The position numbers were made by a program, and so were the translations under genes. A stretch of DNA of 64,000 nt, taken from NCBI GenBank assembly GCA_030674185.1, contig CM060312.1, positions 54,387,168 through 54,451,167 of the forward strand. The letters are read 5' to 3'. Origin of the DNA: Monoplex corrugatus (Eukaryota > Mollusca > Gastropoda > Littorinimorpha > Ranellidae). Shown here in pieces: positions 10,736 through 20,429 of this stretch. The first letter of the stretch is position 1, and every line of letters begins with the position of its first letter. Below the pieces are notes generated by a model, which saw only the letters and a program-made list of their open reading frames with translations, ran no database searches and was not told where the DNA came from.

Positions 10736-11187
10736 TCAAAGTCGTTCCAGTCGCTTTAGCTCACGAGCAGGTGTGTGCACTAATATTTAGGCGGAGCGGC
10801 AATCTGTCGGCATCCCTTTTTACCTGTCTGCAGCATCTCTGTATATCTGTGTAGGTACGAGCATTAGCGCAGCGCTGCCTGTGTGTAGCCTCTGTATTTT
10901 ACTCCATTGATGTTCGGTGGGTTTTTTTTGTTTTGTTTTTTTTGTTTTTATTTTTTGCATATATTATCAGTTCTGTGCTAGAAATTTCCTTTTTTCTGTC
11001 ACTCTCTTTTTTTCTTCATCGCTGTTTTGCTTTCTGTCGTCTCATTCTATCATTTTCCACCATGCTGGCCCATTCACTGGTATAAGTAGCCTATATTCCT
11101 GTCAGTGGTATTTTTGAGTATGTTTAAGAAGGAAGACCGTTCCGTATGCGCTCCACTAAATCTGTCAGTGACAATCTGATAAACTTC
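10736..11187 (+). mobile_element. R1 fragment (5' part) within spacer
   Basis: From about 10970 to 11110 the sequence matches the R1 5' third: GTGCTAGAAATTTCC, CTGTCACTC, TTTCTGTCGTCTC, TATCATTTTCCACCATGC, then GGCCCATTCA as in the copy at 11580. Flanking bases show nothing else. Confidence 0.55.
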
Positions 11188-11412
11188 TTAACTCCTTGAC
11201 TCCCTCACCCTATCTGCCAGCATCCCGCATTGTCTGCCATAACAGCAGAGCAAGAACTTAATCCTTTCATACCACACCCAATCCACCAGCTTCCTGTGCA
11301 TAGGGGGAGGGAGTGAAAGGGTTAAGTTTTTGCAGCTCATGGACAGGTTGCGGGAGTGAAAGGGTTAAGTTTTTGCCGTTCATGGACAGGCTGCGGGAGT
11401 GAAAGGGTTTAA
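11188..11412. mobile_element. TTAA-type nested-palindrome MITE, copy 2 (diverged)
   Basis: Starts TTAACTCCTTGACTCCCTC. It has the ATCCACCAGCTTCCTG core with a decayed right arm, then two tandem copies of a right-end segment ending GGGAGTGAAAGGGTT (about 11300-11412). The tandem right ends are unique to this copy. Confidence 0.7.
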
Positions 11413-11569
11413 GCTCGTGCAGCACCCTGTTTGTAGAGAGGTCTTGACAAGGAGAGATAATTACGGATATATGTATGAAACGTTAATGAGACAGTAGAAC
11501 GGATGGTACACTAAAACGGACAGATAAAAGGCCAGTTGCTGTATTGGGTTCTTGTTATCTATTGGACCA
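11413..11569. other. Spacer
   Basis: Nothing recognised. Confidence 0.3.
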
Positions 11570-11870
11570 GCAGTTCATATTGTCCCCTGTGGGGATGCCG
11601 GGGGCTCTCTTAGTGTAAATAGTATCCCCGCCTTCTGGAAAATCTATGCTAGAAATGTCCTTTTTTCTGTCACTCTGTTTCTTCCTTGCTTCTGTGCTTT
11701 CTGTTGTCTCTTTCTATTATTTTCTGCCATGTTGGCCCATTCATAGCTGTAAACGTTTTCCATAAAGCCTTCCATACTTTGTCGTAGGATTGATAATTGG
11801 TCACATATTAATGCATTTTTTGCTCTAGGGAAATATTAAATGTGATGTACAGAAGCAATAACAGGTAACT
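11570..11870 (+). mobile_element. R1 element, 5' half only
   Basis: GTGGGGATGCCGGGGGCTC, then AAATAGTATCCCCGCC, GCTAGAAATGTCC, GGATTGATAATTGG and CTCTAGGGAAATATTAAATG, in R1 order. It breaks off before the 3' half. Confidence 0.7.
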
Positions 11871-11879
11871 TCGGTCAGT

Positions 11880-12240
11880 GCATATATATATATATATATA
11901 TATATCACGCCGCACCTTCCCAAATAACAACAAAAACAGAACACACGAACAGAACTACTTGTTGTCTGTAGTAGAAAGAGTGGGACGAGAAGAATAATAA
12001 TAATAATATATTTTATTTATATAGCGCAAAATCTTGACAAAATCAAATCTAAGCGCTGAGCGTATACATGCATACATACCTACATACATATGAGCGTATA
12101 CATGCATACATACATGCCTACACACTTACATACATAAATCTAAGCTGAGCGTATACATGCATACATACATACATAAATCTAAGCGTATACATACATACAT
12201 ACATACATACATACGTACGCACATGCATACATAATAATTA
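11880..12240. repeat. LINE-tail copy plus (ATAC)n-type tandem repeats
   Basis: A short (AT)n at 11881-11904. At 12001-12060 a (TAA)n run is followed by TTTATATAGCGCAAAATCTT and AAATCTAAGCGC, a second copy of the 3' end of the adjacent LINE. Then come irregular tandem units of GAGCGTATACATGCATACAT. This is probably the tail of another 5'-truncated insertion in the same orientation. Confidence 0.65.
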
Positions 12241-12317
12241 CAATATTTATATAGCGCAAATCTCGACAAAATCAAATCCAAGCGCCGAAAAGACACACAC
12301 GCACACACGCACGCACG

Positions 12318-12383
<66 letters not shown>

Positions 12384-15300
12384 CATGGCCACAAATGGGG
12401 AGAAAAGAATAAAAGCAATAAAAGCAAGAATAAAACCAATGGAAAACCACAGAGAGCACATCATATACAATTATATATTAAAACAAAGTGATTCCCCTCC
12501 GAGCGGAGACAGGCTGCAGAGGGGGGTTGAGTGAGGTTAGGATTTTATGCAGAGGAGAAAAGGTGAGTTTTGAGAGCGGACTTGAAGGAGGCAAAAGTAG
12601 GTTGCTGACGGACTGAGAGAGGAAGTTTGTTCCAGGAGAGTGGACCAGAAACAGAGAAGGCTCGTGGACCATAGGTATTGAGCTTAGTGCGTGGAAAGCG
12701 AAAAGTCAGAGGATCGGAGGCAGAGCGGAGGGTACGTGAGGGAACATAGATCTCAAGTAGGCTTGACAGGTAATCGGGGGCTGCGTTATTGAGGCTTTTG
12801 TAGCACATGGTGTCTAGTTTGTACTGTATGCGCTTTGATACAGGGAGCCAGTGAAGTTGTGCCAGGAGAGGAGATATGTGGTCAGCTTTTTTCTTTTTGA
12901 GTACAAGGCGTACAGCATTGTTTTGAATGCGCTGTAGGATGTGAATGGTGGATGCAGGAAGACCAGACAGGAGTGAATTGCAATAGTCAATGCGAGACAT
13001 TATGAAGGAGAGAACGAGTTTTGCAGTTGTTTCGACAGAGAGATACTTCCTGATCAGGCTTATACGATGGAGATGATAGTAGCAAGATCTGGCAGTTTGA
13101 GAAACAAAGTTGTTCATGGACAGGGTAGAGTCAATGCAGACACCAAGGTTTTTAGCTGAATCAGAAATTGGGACTGATGTGTTACATAATGGGAGAGAAA
13201 GAGGAGGCAGCTGGGAAAGTTTCTGACGGGTGCCAATGAGGATAGCTTCTGTCTTGTCGTCATTAAGCTGAAGTCTATTGTGTGTCATCCAGTTCTTAAT
13301 GTCCGAGTAACACTCAGTGGTGCGAGTCAACAGGCGCTGTATATTATCAGGTGAGTCACTATCTTGAAGTTGGGTGTCATCAGCATAGAAGTGGTGTTTT
13401 ATAGAGTGGGAGTTGATGATGGTGGACAGGGGGGAGGTATAAAGAGTGAAAAGAACAGGGCCAAGGACAGATCCTTGTGGAACACCACAGGTCAGGTATG
13501 CAGGTTGAGAGTAAGTGCCATTGATGAGAACAGTTTGTTTTCTGTTTGATAAATACGAAGTGAAAAAGGAGAGAGCAATGTCAGAGATGCCAAAAGTATG
13601 ATGAAGTCTAGAAAGGAGAATACCATGGTCAATGGTATCGAAAGCTGCAGACAGATCAAGGAGTGTGAGGAGAGAGACTTTGCCAGTATCAGTTGCAAGG
13701 AGGAGATTGTTGAGAATGTGTAGTAGGGCAGTTTCAGTGCTATGGCACTGGCGGTAGGCTGACTGGAAAGGATTGAGGAGATTGTTGGCAGACAGGTGAG
13801 AGTTCAGCTGGTTGAGGACGACTTTTTCAAGGAGTTTTGACAAGAAAGAGAGATTAGAGATAGGCCTGTAATTTTTCAGTTCATTTGGGTCTAAATTGTG
13901 TTTCTTGAGGAGAGGGTGAACAATAGCAGACTTGAAAGAATCTGGGACAGTTCCAGTTTGAAAAGAAGTGTTGATGATGTCAGTGATGAATGGGAGGAGA
14001 GTAGGGAGACAATCGGAGTAGAGAGAACCTGGAAGAGGATCCAGTTCGCAGGTTTTGAACGACATGGATCTGATTGTGTTGAAAATTTCTTCTTGTGAGA
14101 CTGGGGTAAAAGTAGTGAGAGGTGTGCCAGAGAAGGAAGGGTCAGGTGGGCATGGTTGACAGGGTGTCCTGTCAAGCCTGTCACGAAGAGTTTGTATTTT
14201 GGTTGTGAAATACTTAGAGAATACAGATGGGAGTTCTTCATTTGTATGTTTTCTTGGGAGAGGTAAGTCTTTTCGTGTGCCAAGGAGATGATTCATGGTT
14301 GTAAAGAGTTCTTTTGAAGAAGAGGCATTCAGGATTTTGGTTTGGAAATAGCTTGTTTTTGCAGATGCAATGAGGGTGGATACTTTTGTTTTAGAGGCTT
14401 GGAAAAGTTGCCTGTGTACAGTGAGTTTGGATTTGCGCCAGCGGCGCTCTGCTCTGCGGCGGGCACGTTTTGCACAGGCAATCTCATGAGTGAGCCAGGG
14501 GGTAGGGGGGCGGTCAGGTAAAAGACGGGTTGTGGCTGGAGCATGAGTGTCCAGAAGATGGTGGAGAGTAGTATAGAATTCATCGGCAAGGTTATGTGAC
14601 TTTTCAGAAAGGAGACGGGAGGCATCAGATGAAAATGTGGAGAGGTCGATAGATTTGAGATTGCGTCGAGTCACTGTGCGCGTGGTACGGGAAGGAGGAG
14701 AAATGTCAAGAGAACAGAGAATTGCAGAGTGGTCAGATGGAAGGGCTGAAGTTAGACGGGTAGAAAGAACTAAGCAGTGGTTAGTAGCTGAATTGTGGTG
14801 ATCACGAGAAATGATCCAGTCAAGAATGTGACCTTTTTGATGGGTTGGTTCAGAAATGTGTTGAGTCATATTGTGATTGGACAGAGAGTTGATGATATGT
14901 CTTGTGTCATAACGGTGAGTGTTGTCATAGTGGACATTGATGTCACCTAGAATGATAAGATTTCCAGGTAAGAGGCAGTAGTGGTCAAGCAGTTGGTCAA
15001 AGTCAGAGAGAAACGTGGATGTGGTGAGTTTGTTGGCAGAGCTAGGTGGAGGTCGATAGACACAGGAGAAGGTGATAGGGTGAGGGGTGGATTGGAAGGA
15101 TACTTCAACGTGCTCGAAAGAAGGATGGGAGAAAGGCAGAGACTGCGAGAAAGATAGGCGGGAATGGAGTGAGTCGTTGTAGAGGATGGCGATACCGCCA
15201 CCTCGAGATGAGCGATGGAAAGAAGCAAGCCTGTAACCACTCGGAGTGAGGCTAGCATGTATAGGTTCAAGACCAAGGGGGTTAAGCCATGTCTCTGTAA

Positions 15301-16018
15301 TAAAAGCAATGTCAACGTGCTCATCAGCGATAAAATCGGCAATGACCTCGGCTTTGCCATCTTTGCATATTGATTGAGCGTTAAAAAGGCATAGTTTAAG
15401 TTTATCATATGGCGGCGGCCGAGGTGGCGAAGAAGGCGGCACCGACGGGACAAAAGACGAAGGCGACACCAGCGGGGCAGAAGACGAAGGCAGCAACGAT
15501 GGAACAGAAGAAGAAGACAAAGGTAGCACCGGCGGGACAGAAGACGAGGGCAGCGCCGGCGGGACAGAAGACGAAGGCAGCACCGGCGGGACAGAAGGCG
15601 AAGGCGGCACCACCAGGACAGAAGGCGAAGGCGAAGATGGCAGAGGAGGAGACAAAGCCCGCAGCAGCGAGGTCGAAGGCAGGGGCAGTGGAGGAGACGA
15701 GGAAGCAGAAAAAGAAAAGTGGCGTCGGGCTGGCACAGCAGGAGGCAGGTTGTGCCAAAGTCGGTGGAGACGTCCACCACGACAGGATCGCGCAGTGCGG
15801 GGCTTGCTACACAGCCCCAATGTACGTATGCGCTGGTAGACGCCTCCACCGAGGTAGCATTTGCTGTGTTTAAAAAGTGTCAGTCCAATTTGTTTAAGGA
15901 CGGACGGATCCATAATTGAGAGCCAGTCAAGAGAGGATGATGTTTGCAGAGAACAACGAAGGTTTGGGAGCTGTAGCGTTGGGCGAACACAGTAGGCTAA
16001 AATGTTAACACAGTTCAC
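12241..16018 (-). mobile_element. Non-LTR retrotransposon, CR1/L2-type group, apparently intact
   Basis: The ORF at 12545-16018 is followed (minus strand) by a 3' UTR of about 300 bp. The UTR holds a (TG)n tract and ends in GCGCTTGGATTTGATTTTG, then TTTGCGCTATATAAATATTG and an AT-rich tail. The 5' UTR boundary is not visible; sequence up to about 16100 may belong to it. No target-site duplication could be settled because the 3' flank is itself repetitive. An uninterrupted long ORF suggests recent insertion. Confidence 0.85.
12545..16018 (-). CDS. LINE polyprotein: AP endonuclease + reverse transcriptase, 1157 aa
   Basis: Single ORF for target-primed reverse transcription. Residues 1-100 are an unrecognised basic N-terminus. 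Residues about 104-203 are Pro/Ser-rich, built of nine-residue repeats like SSSVPPVLP. Residues about 206-440 are an APE-type endonuclease with NAQSI (213), the catalytic glutamate in TETWL (241), YRPP (321), GDIN (358) and SDH (428). The reverse transcriptase (about 640-920) has YRPISNLSFLSKLLEK (718), LDLSAAFD (797), GVPQGSVLGP (845) and FYADD (877). The C-terminus has NRLQLNDDKTE and NLGV motifs and ends SFKSALKTHLFSSA. The motif order and the phrases around YRPISNLS fit the CR1/L2-type LINE group; the exact clade would need a tree. Usual catalytic residues all appear present. There is no separate ORF1; the N-terminal extension may replace it. Confidence 0.93.
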   Translation of the reverse strand: MNCVNILAYCVRPTLQLPNLRCSLQTSSSLDWLSIMDPSVLKQIGLTLFKHSKCYLGGGVYQRIRTLGLCSKPRTARSCRGGRLHRLWHNLPPAVPARRHFSFSASSSPPLPLPSTSLLRALSPPLPSSPSPSVLVVPPSPSVPPVLPSSSVPPALPSSSVPPVLPLSSSSVPSLLPSSSAPLVSPSSFVPSVPPSSPPRPPPYDKLKLCLFNAQSICKDGKAEVIADFIADEHVDIAFITETWLNPLGLEPIHASLTPSGYRLASFHRSSRGGGIAILYNDSLHSRLSFSQSLPFSHPSFEHVEVSFQSTPHPITFSCVYRPPPSSANKLTTSTFLSDFDQLLDHYCLLPGNLIILGDINVHYDNTHRYDTRHIINSLSNHNMTQHISEPTHQKGHILDWIISRDHHNSATNHCLVLSTRLTSALPSDHSAILCSLDISPPSRTTRTVTRRNLKSIDLSTFSSDASRLLSEKSHNLADEFYTTLHHLLDTHAPATTRLLPDRPPTPWLTHEIACAKRARRRAERRWRKSKLTVHRQLFQASKTKVSTLIASAKTSYFQTKILNASSSKELFTTMNHLLGTRKDLPLPRKHTNEELPSVFSKYFTTKIQTLRDRLDRTPCQPCPPDPSFSGTPLTTFTPVSQEEIFNTIRSMSFKTCELDPLPGSLYSDCLPTLLPFITDIINTSFQTGTVPDSFKSAIVHPLLKKHNLDPNELKNYRPISNLSFLSKLLEKVVLNQLNSHLSANNLLNPFQSAYRQCHSTETALLHILNNLLLATDTGKVSLLTLLDLSAAFDTIDHGILLSRLHHTFGISDIALSFFTSYLSNRKQTVLINGTYSQPAYLTCGVPQGSVLGPVLFTLYTSPLSTIINSHSIKHHFYADDTQLQDSDSPDNIQRLLTRTTECYSDIKNWMTHNRLQLNDDKTEAILIGTRQKLSQLPPLSLPLCNTSVPISDSAKNLGVCIDSTLSMNNFVSQTARSCYYHLHRISLIRKYLSVETTAKLVLSFIMSRIDYCNSLLSGLPASTIHILQRIQNNAVRLVLKKKKADHISPLLAQLHWLPVSKRIQYKLDTMCYKSLNNAAPDYLSSLLEIYVPSRTLRSASDPLTFRFPRTKLNTYGPRAFSVSGPLSWNKLPLSVRQQPTFASFKSALKTHLFSSA

Positions 16019-16356
16019 AGGTTAAATGTCCGACCTAAACGGCAGAATTAAAATGACGAAAAGTAGAAGTAGAAGAGAAATTCGCAGAAGTAGCGGTTTT
16101 TTTATTTTTACGTTTTGGTTTTTGCAAATACCTTTGGCATCTGCTACGATTGTTTTGGGTCTCATCGCATGTAATATGCATGGCATCATCCGCGCGCTGT
16201 CACGCCTTCTTGAGCGAGATAATGCGCAGGCTTGAGGTTTTAGTCCATGATTTTGGATGTTAATGTTATTCGATATATGTTACCCATGGTGTACGTGCAT
16301 GTAAGCATCGAGCGCCATCTTGAGAAACTGAAACTGAAACTTAAGCAAACTGAGAC

Positions 16357-16384
<28 letters not shown>
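16019..16384. repeat. LINE 5' flank, SINE-like tail and (CAT)n
   Basis: Contains GAGAAACTGAAACTGAAACT at about 16323-16343, a tail motif shared with 10430 and, inverted, 50206. A (CAT)n run follows at 16360-16390. The upstream part may be LINE 5' UTR or an older short retroposon. Confidence 0.5.
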
Positions 16385-16390
<6 letters not shown>

Positions 16391-16870
16391 TATTTGCCCT
16401 GCCACATGGCGTTGACGATCACGGCCGTCCATGTAAATCTATCCTTCGTCGCTGCAAGTACAACCCACCCTGTCTGTCTTCATCCACCGCGCAAGTCAGT
16501 CCAATATTTCCACCCTAGGTCTTCTTTGTGCTCTTTTCCCTCCAGCTTTCCTGTTATGACTACGTGCTCTAAGTTTTCTTGCCGCATAAAATGTCCTGTA
16601 AATGTTACTTATCTTTTCCTGATCTTCTTCATTAATGTCCTTTTTGTGTCTGCCTCCCTCAAGACTGTCTCGTTTATTTTCTTTACTGTCTGTGGAACTC
16701 CTGACATTCTTCTTAGAAATCACATTTCAGCTGCCTCAATTTTGTTCCGACATGTCGTGTTAACTGTCCACGCTATACGTCCGAACAACAATATCGATTC
16801 TATATAACACTGAAGAACTCTCTTCCTGATGTTAACTGATAGGCATTTGTTGGTAAGAACGTTTTTTTTT
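16385..16870 (-). pseudogene. Decayed LINE reverse transcriptase C-terminal fragment
   Basis: Minus-strand translation gives, with at least two stop codons, SILLFGRIAWTVNTTCRNK, IEAAEM, FLRRMSGVPQTVKK, NETVLREADTKRTLMKKI, VTFTGHFMRQENLEHV and GKLEGKEHKEDLGW. This order (C-terminal 'E-M-W-x-R-R-M', 'G-H-x-x-R', 'G-R-R'-like blocks) is characteristic of the region after the reverse transcriptase in craniofacial-development-protein-2-like LINEs. It is non-functional and truncated at both ends. Confidence 0.65.
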
Positions 16871-17435
16871 TCATGAAACTACATGTTAAGATAGATAATC
16901 ATCAGCCCTAGGAACAAAGTTGCGTAATAAATGAAACATTTCCTCGTTCTATGACGGCCATGGCCCAGAAGGGATGAGATGAAAGATGCCAGGTGTAATT
17001 TGAAGAGACATCGTGTGCATTCGAATCATGTCCGCCTTACCTTTGCCTATCGCAGTGATACCGCAGCTTTCTGGGAATTCACCAGAGGCCTGGGGCCATA
17101 TCTATGACCGTTCAGTAGTCTTAATGGTTGCCGGCTGGTGAACCGTTACCTGAGGGTCAGTGTACCTACACGTCTTCATGGTAGGACTGGTTAACTGTCG
17201 TGGATGTTCAGTGTACTACTTTGCATTGTGTTGAGGTCTACGAATGGGCGGCTGCTTGCATGCGTGCTTCGGCATTTTGTACTGCATGACCTGGAGCCGA
17301 GAATGATGGTTATTTGTTCGACGAGCCATGAGAGAGCAATACTAACAGTTAACACGGAATCGATATGCCTAGTCTGTTCCATGGGCAAACTTGACACCAG
17401 CATTACATCAGTTTGGATTAGTTCAGATGTACACA
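16871..17435. other. No gene seen
   Basis: Unique-looking sequence; a 275-codon plus-strand frame starts here but is mostly the CA repeat that follows. Confidence 0.4.
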
Positions 17436-17459
17436 CATACATGCCCGCACACACCACAC

Positions 17460-17494
<35 letters not shown>

Positions 17495-17648
17495 CACACA
17501 CACACACCACATCACAAACACACACATCACAACACACCACACACACACACACACATACACACACACACACACACACACATCACACACCACACACACACGC
17601 CGCGCGCACACAACACACAAAACACACACACGAATGCACACACAACAT

Positions 17649-17694
<46 letters not shown>

Positions 17695-17771
17695 CACACA
17701 CACACACACACACCACGACACACACACACACACACACACACACCACACCACACACACACACACACACCACG
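17436..17771. repeat. Interrupted (CA)n/(CACAC) simple repeat, ~335 bp
   Basis: CA repeats with ACACCAC, AACACA and CGCGCG interruptions. Long His/Thr- or Cys/Val-rich open frames on both strands are artefacts. Confidence 0.95.
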
Positions 17772-17989
17772 AGCACGAGTCACATTCAGATTTTGTGGAG
17801 GTATCTACCGATGTCAGCTTCCACGTTTGGCACTGGTGTGTCAGTGTGGGAGTGAACTTGGACTTGGAGCTTGGCCTTTGTCTCCATGGGCATGTTGGGG
17901 TGAGTCAACAGAAGTGCAGGTTGGTACCTGATGATGTTAGCTTCTTGGATCCTGGTCTTGATCTAAACTTGTTTACTTGCTTGAGCTGC

Positions 17990-18380
17990 GTGCCATTGAT
18001 GCTGATATTAAGCCCTTGCAGAGCAGGATAACCGCTCGTGAAATGCGATGTTTGAGGAGAGCTGCAAACAAAACACGATGGGACATGGCCACAACTTCAA
18101 GATCAGAGAAATAGTGGGAACAACACCAGCCTACCAACATAACAAAGAACCAAGTGGTTTGGACACCGGGTTCCAATGCCAATCCACCAGCCTGCCTTCC
18201 GAGCATACAACACAAAGATGTCAGGGTTCAAAGCAAGAGGAAGACCAAGGAAGACTTGGTGTGGAGGAGACCTTGCAGTCACAGAACATCCTACTCCCTG
18301 AGACATTCCGGAAAGCTGCTGATCGCCGGCTGTTTCTCCCTCCGACACCTGACGACACAGACGGATGGATAAAGTAAAGT
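17990..18380 (+). pseudogene. Possible LINE 3' end remnant
   Basis: In one frame the sequence reads IDADIKPLQSRITAREMRCL then RRAANKTRWDM, close in pattern to the post-RT 'R-I-x-A-x-E-M-R-C-x-R-R' block of RTE/CFDP2-like LINEs. About 170 bp on, a frame reads FKARGRPRKTW, like the 'G-R-R-x-R-G-R-x-K-x-x-W' block usually near the C-terminus. The block order is right but frames shift between them. Assignment is tentative. Confidence 0.45.
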
Positions 18381-18439
18381 GTGCTTGTCCACCGTCAACC
18401 ATAACCAAAGGGCCTGGTTGAGTTCGTGTATATAGAAAC

Positions 18440-18565
18440 ATTGTTAAAGCAGGCTGGCAAGCTCAGCCGTTGGACCTGTGGATACCTGATCCGATATTTC
18501 GAGTTCCTTCCTAACCAGCAACGTAATTTGTGTCTTCACTGCCCATCTTGACGTACAAGATGTCA
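18440..18565 (+). mobile_element. tRNA-like SINE fragment
   Basis: AAGCTCAGCCGTTGGACC resembles an A box and GATATTTCGAGTTCCTTCC a B box, about 40 bp apart. The following ACTGCCCATCTTGA is shared with the copy at 24255. Confidence 0.5.
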
Positions 18566-20200
18566 CTTCTTGTCTCGAGTGAACGCGCGCGTGTGTTTGG
18601 TTGTAATCAAGATCAGGTGGGAGACAGATTCTCCTTGTACGTTTTTTTTTAATATATAGAAAATGTGATTATTTGAATAAAATGATCATTTGGGAAAGAA
18701 AATACATGGATCGAAAGATGAATAGATGGATATACACGGACAGGTAGACAGACAGAAGAGCAGATGGATGAGAATGTGGATGTTTAGACAGACGATAGCT
18801 GACAGTGTTTACAAACGAACTTAAGATCAAAGGAAGTACTGTCTTGAGAGGGGTGGTGGGGGATGGTGATGGCGGAGAAAAGAACGGACGAGGAAGATTG
18901 ACGGTGCAGATCCACCTTACCCCCTTCATACTGGCACCGCTCGCAATGGACCGCATTTATCTGTTAGTCTCAGCAGGTGCACTTGGTCAGGGGGAACTTG
19001 AGAAGAACTGTTAGATCCCAGGTAAAGTCTGGGATGAAACAGGACAAAGACTTGCAGACAGACATACGAATAACTTGTATTGCACTTAAGCCCGTGGGAA
19101 TTGTACAAAGAGTACTGTAGGCCGTAGTTTGTATTGATGGTCGAGGGGAAAGTACTGTGTTCTGTTATGTAGTATAATGTATTGCAGTGTTTGTTTTTGT
19201 TGTGATTGTGTTAAGTTGTTTTTGTGTTGCGTTGTGTTGGTGTTGTTTGAAGCATAGCGTAGTGTGGATTAGTGAAGAGAATTGAAGTGTGGTGCGTGTG
19301 TTCCGGCTTGCCATGTTTATGTGCACGTTTGGGAGTGAAAACACTCGAAGAATATATTTTTCAATTGTGCATTTGGGAGTGGGGAGTGGAGAAACTCGAA
19401 GAATTTTTTTTAAATTGCCCAACTTTTCAGTGTTGCACAACAGATTCAGGAGAGGAATGAATTACAAACGGTACTAAGCTTCTACCATTAAAATGTGTGT
19501 TTTATGTGCATGAATGCGCGCGCGCATCCAGCAAGGTGTAGGCACTTCTGACAACACCCGCGTAGAAAAGCGAATCATTAATTACAGAACCCAGGCCCCG
19601 AGGCAGCACCTGACAGTTGCCTTGATGGAGATAGCACGCATTAAGGATGTAGTCGGAGATAATTGCTAACGTCTGCCAGCCCTCGTTTTTGAGCCTCGAC
19701 TGAACGGGATGGATGTCAGAGCAGAAATCATGGCGAATCTGTTACTAAAGCGATGAAAAAAAAATCGTACATCTGAAGAGTGTTTTTGTTGTAGTCGTTT
19801 GAGGTTCTTCGCTCCTCAGTAAAAGATATGTTATCTGAAGAGAGGGGAAAACTCCAGATGGGTGGGGTGGGAGTGGGGGGCGCATGTGGAACGACCCGAG
19901 CACAGACGCTCTCAAATACTAAACCAAGGCAAAGACCTATACTCGTAAGAACATCGACTGAAGGTCTTAAGAGGATTTGATGGAGGCTTGATGCATAGAG
20001 CTCCATTGCTGTTCATTCCGTTTTCGAAACCGAAGAATGCATCTGCAACTTTTAACTGTATTAAGGGTTCTTTTTCTTTTGTATATTTTTTTTTCAGTGT
20101 TCTGATTTTTTATCGAACGCGTGTATGCATGTTGTTTTGCACATACTGTGCAGGCAGTGTGTTGCTGCACAGTCTGCGTACTCCGACAGTCTTCGATAAA
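18566..20200. other. No supported gene
   Basis: Contains a short direct duplication near 19328-19400 (GGGAGTGAAAACACTCGAAG / GGGAGTGGAGAAACTCGAAG) in T/G-rich sequence. Open frames up to 95 codons show no recognisable domain. Confidence 0.4.
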
Positions 20201-20224
20201 CGTGCATGCGATATGTTTTTCGCG

Positions 20225-20425
20225 TTTTCATAAGCCGCCAGACAATGACATAACTTACATGATCTTTAACGTGCATGCTTGATCTTTTGCATCTGTATAC
20301 ACACGCAGGGAACTTAGGCACTAACCGTGAAGTCTGCGCACATGTTGACCTGGGTGATTGGAAAAAATCTCCCCCCCCCCCCCCTTTTCAACTGATGTCA
20401 AACTCACGAGACGGGAGGGACCCAG
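20225..20425 (-). mobile_element. SINE 3' body, minus strand
   Basis: In reverse it contains CACGTTAAAGATCATGTAAG and, upstream, a C/G homopolymer and CCAATCACCCAGGTCAAC. This is the same body as the SINEs at 39440, 48205 and 58020 (GTTAAAGATCCTGTAA motif). Confidence 0.65.
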
Positions 20426-20429
20426 GCAC

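Noticed and set aside
11881..11905. TATA box
   Set aside because: A plain (AT)n microsatellite with no gene downstream.
15405..15849. Alternative minus-strand Cys/Leu-rich ORFs over the LINE
   Set aside because: Shadow frames of the 1157-codon LINE ORF.
15409..15873. 154-codon Lys/Ala-rich plus-strand ORF
   Set aside because: Antisense shadow of the Pro/Ser repeat in the LINE ORF; composition follows from the 27-bp repeat.
17204..18031. 275-codon plus-strand ORF
   Set aside because: Most of it is translated (CA)n repeat.
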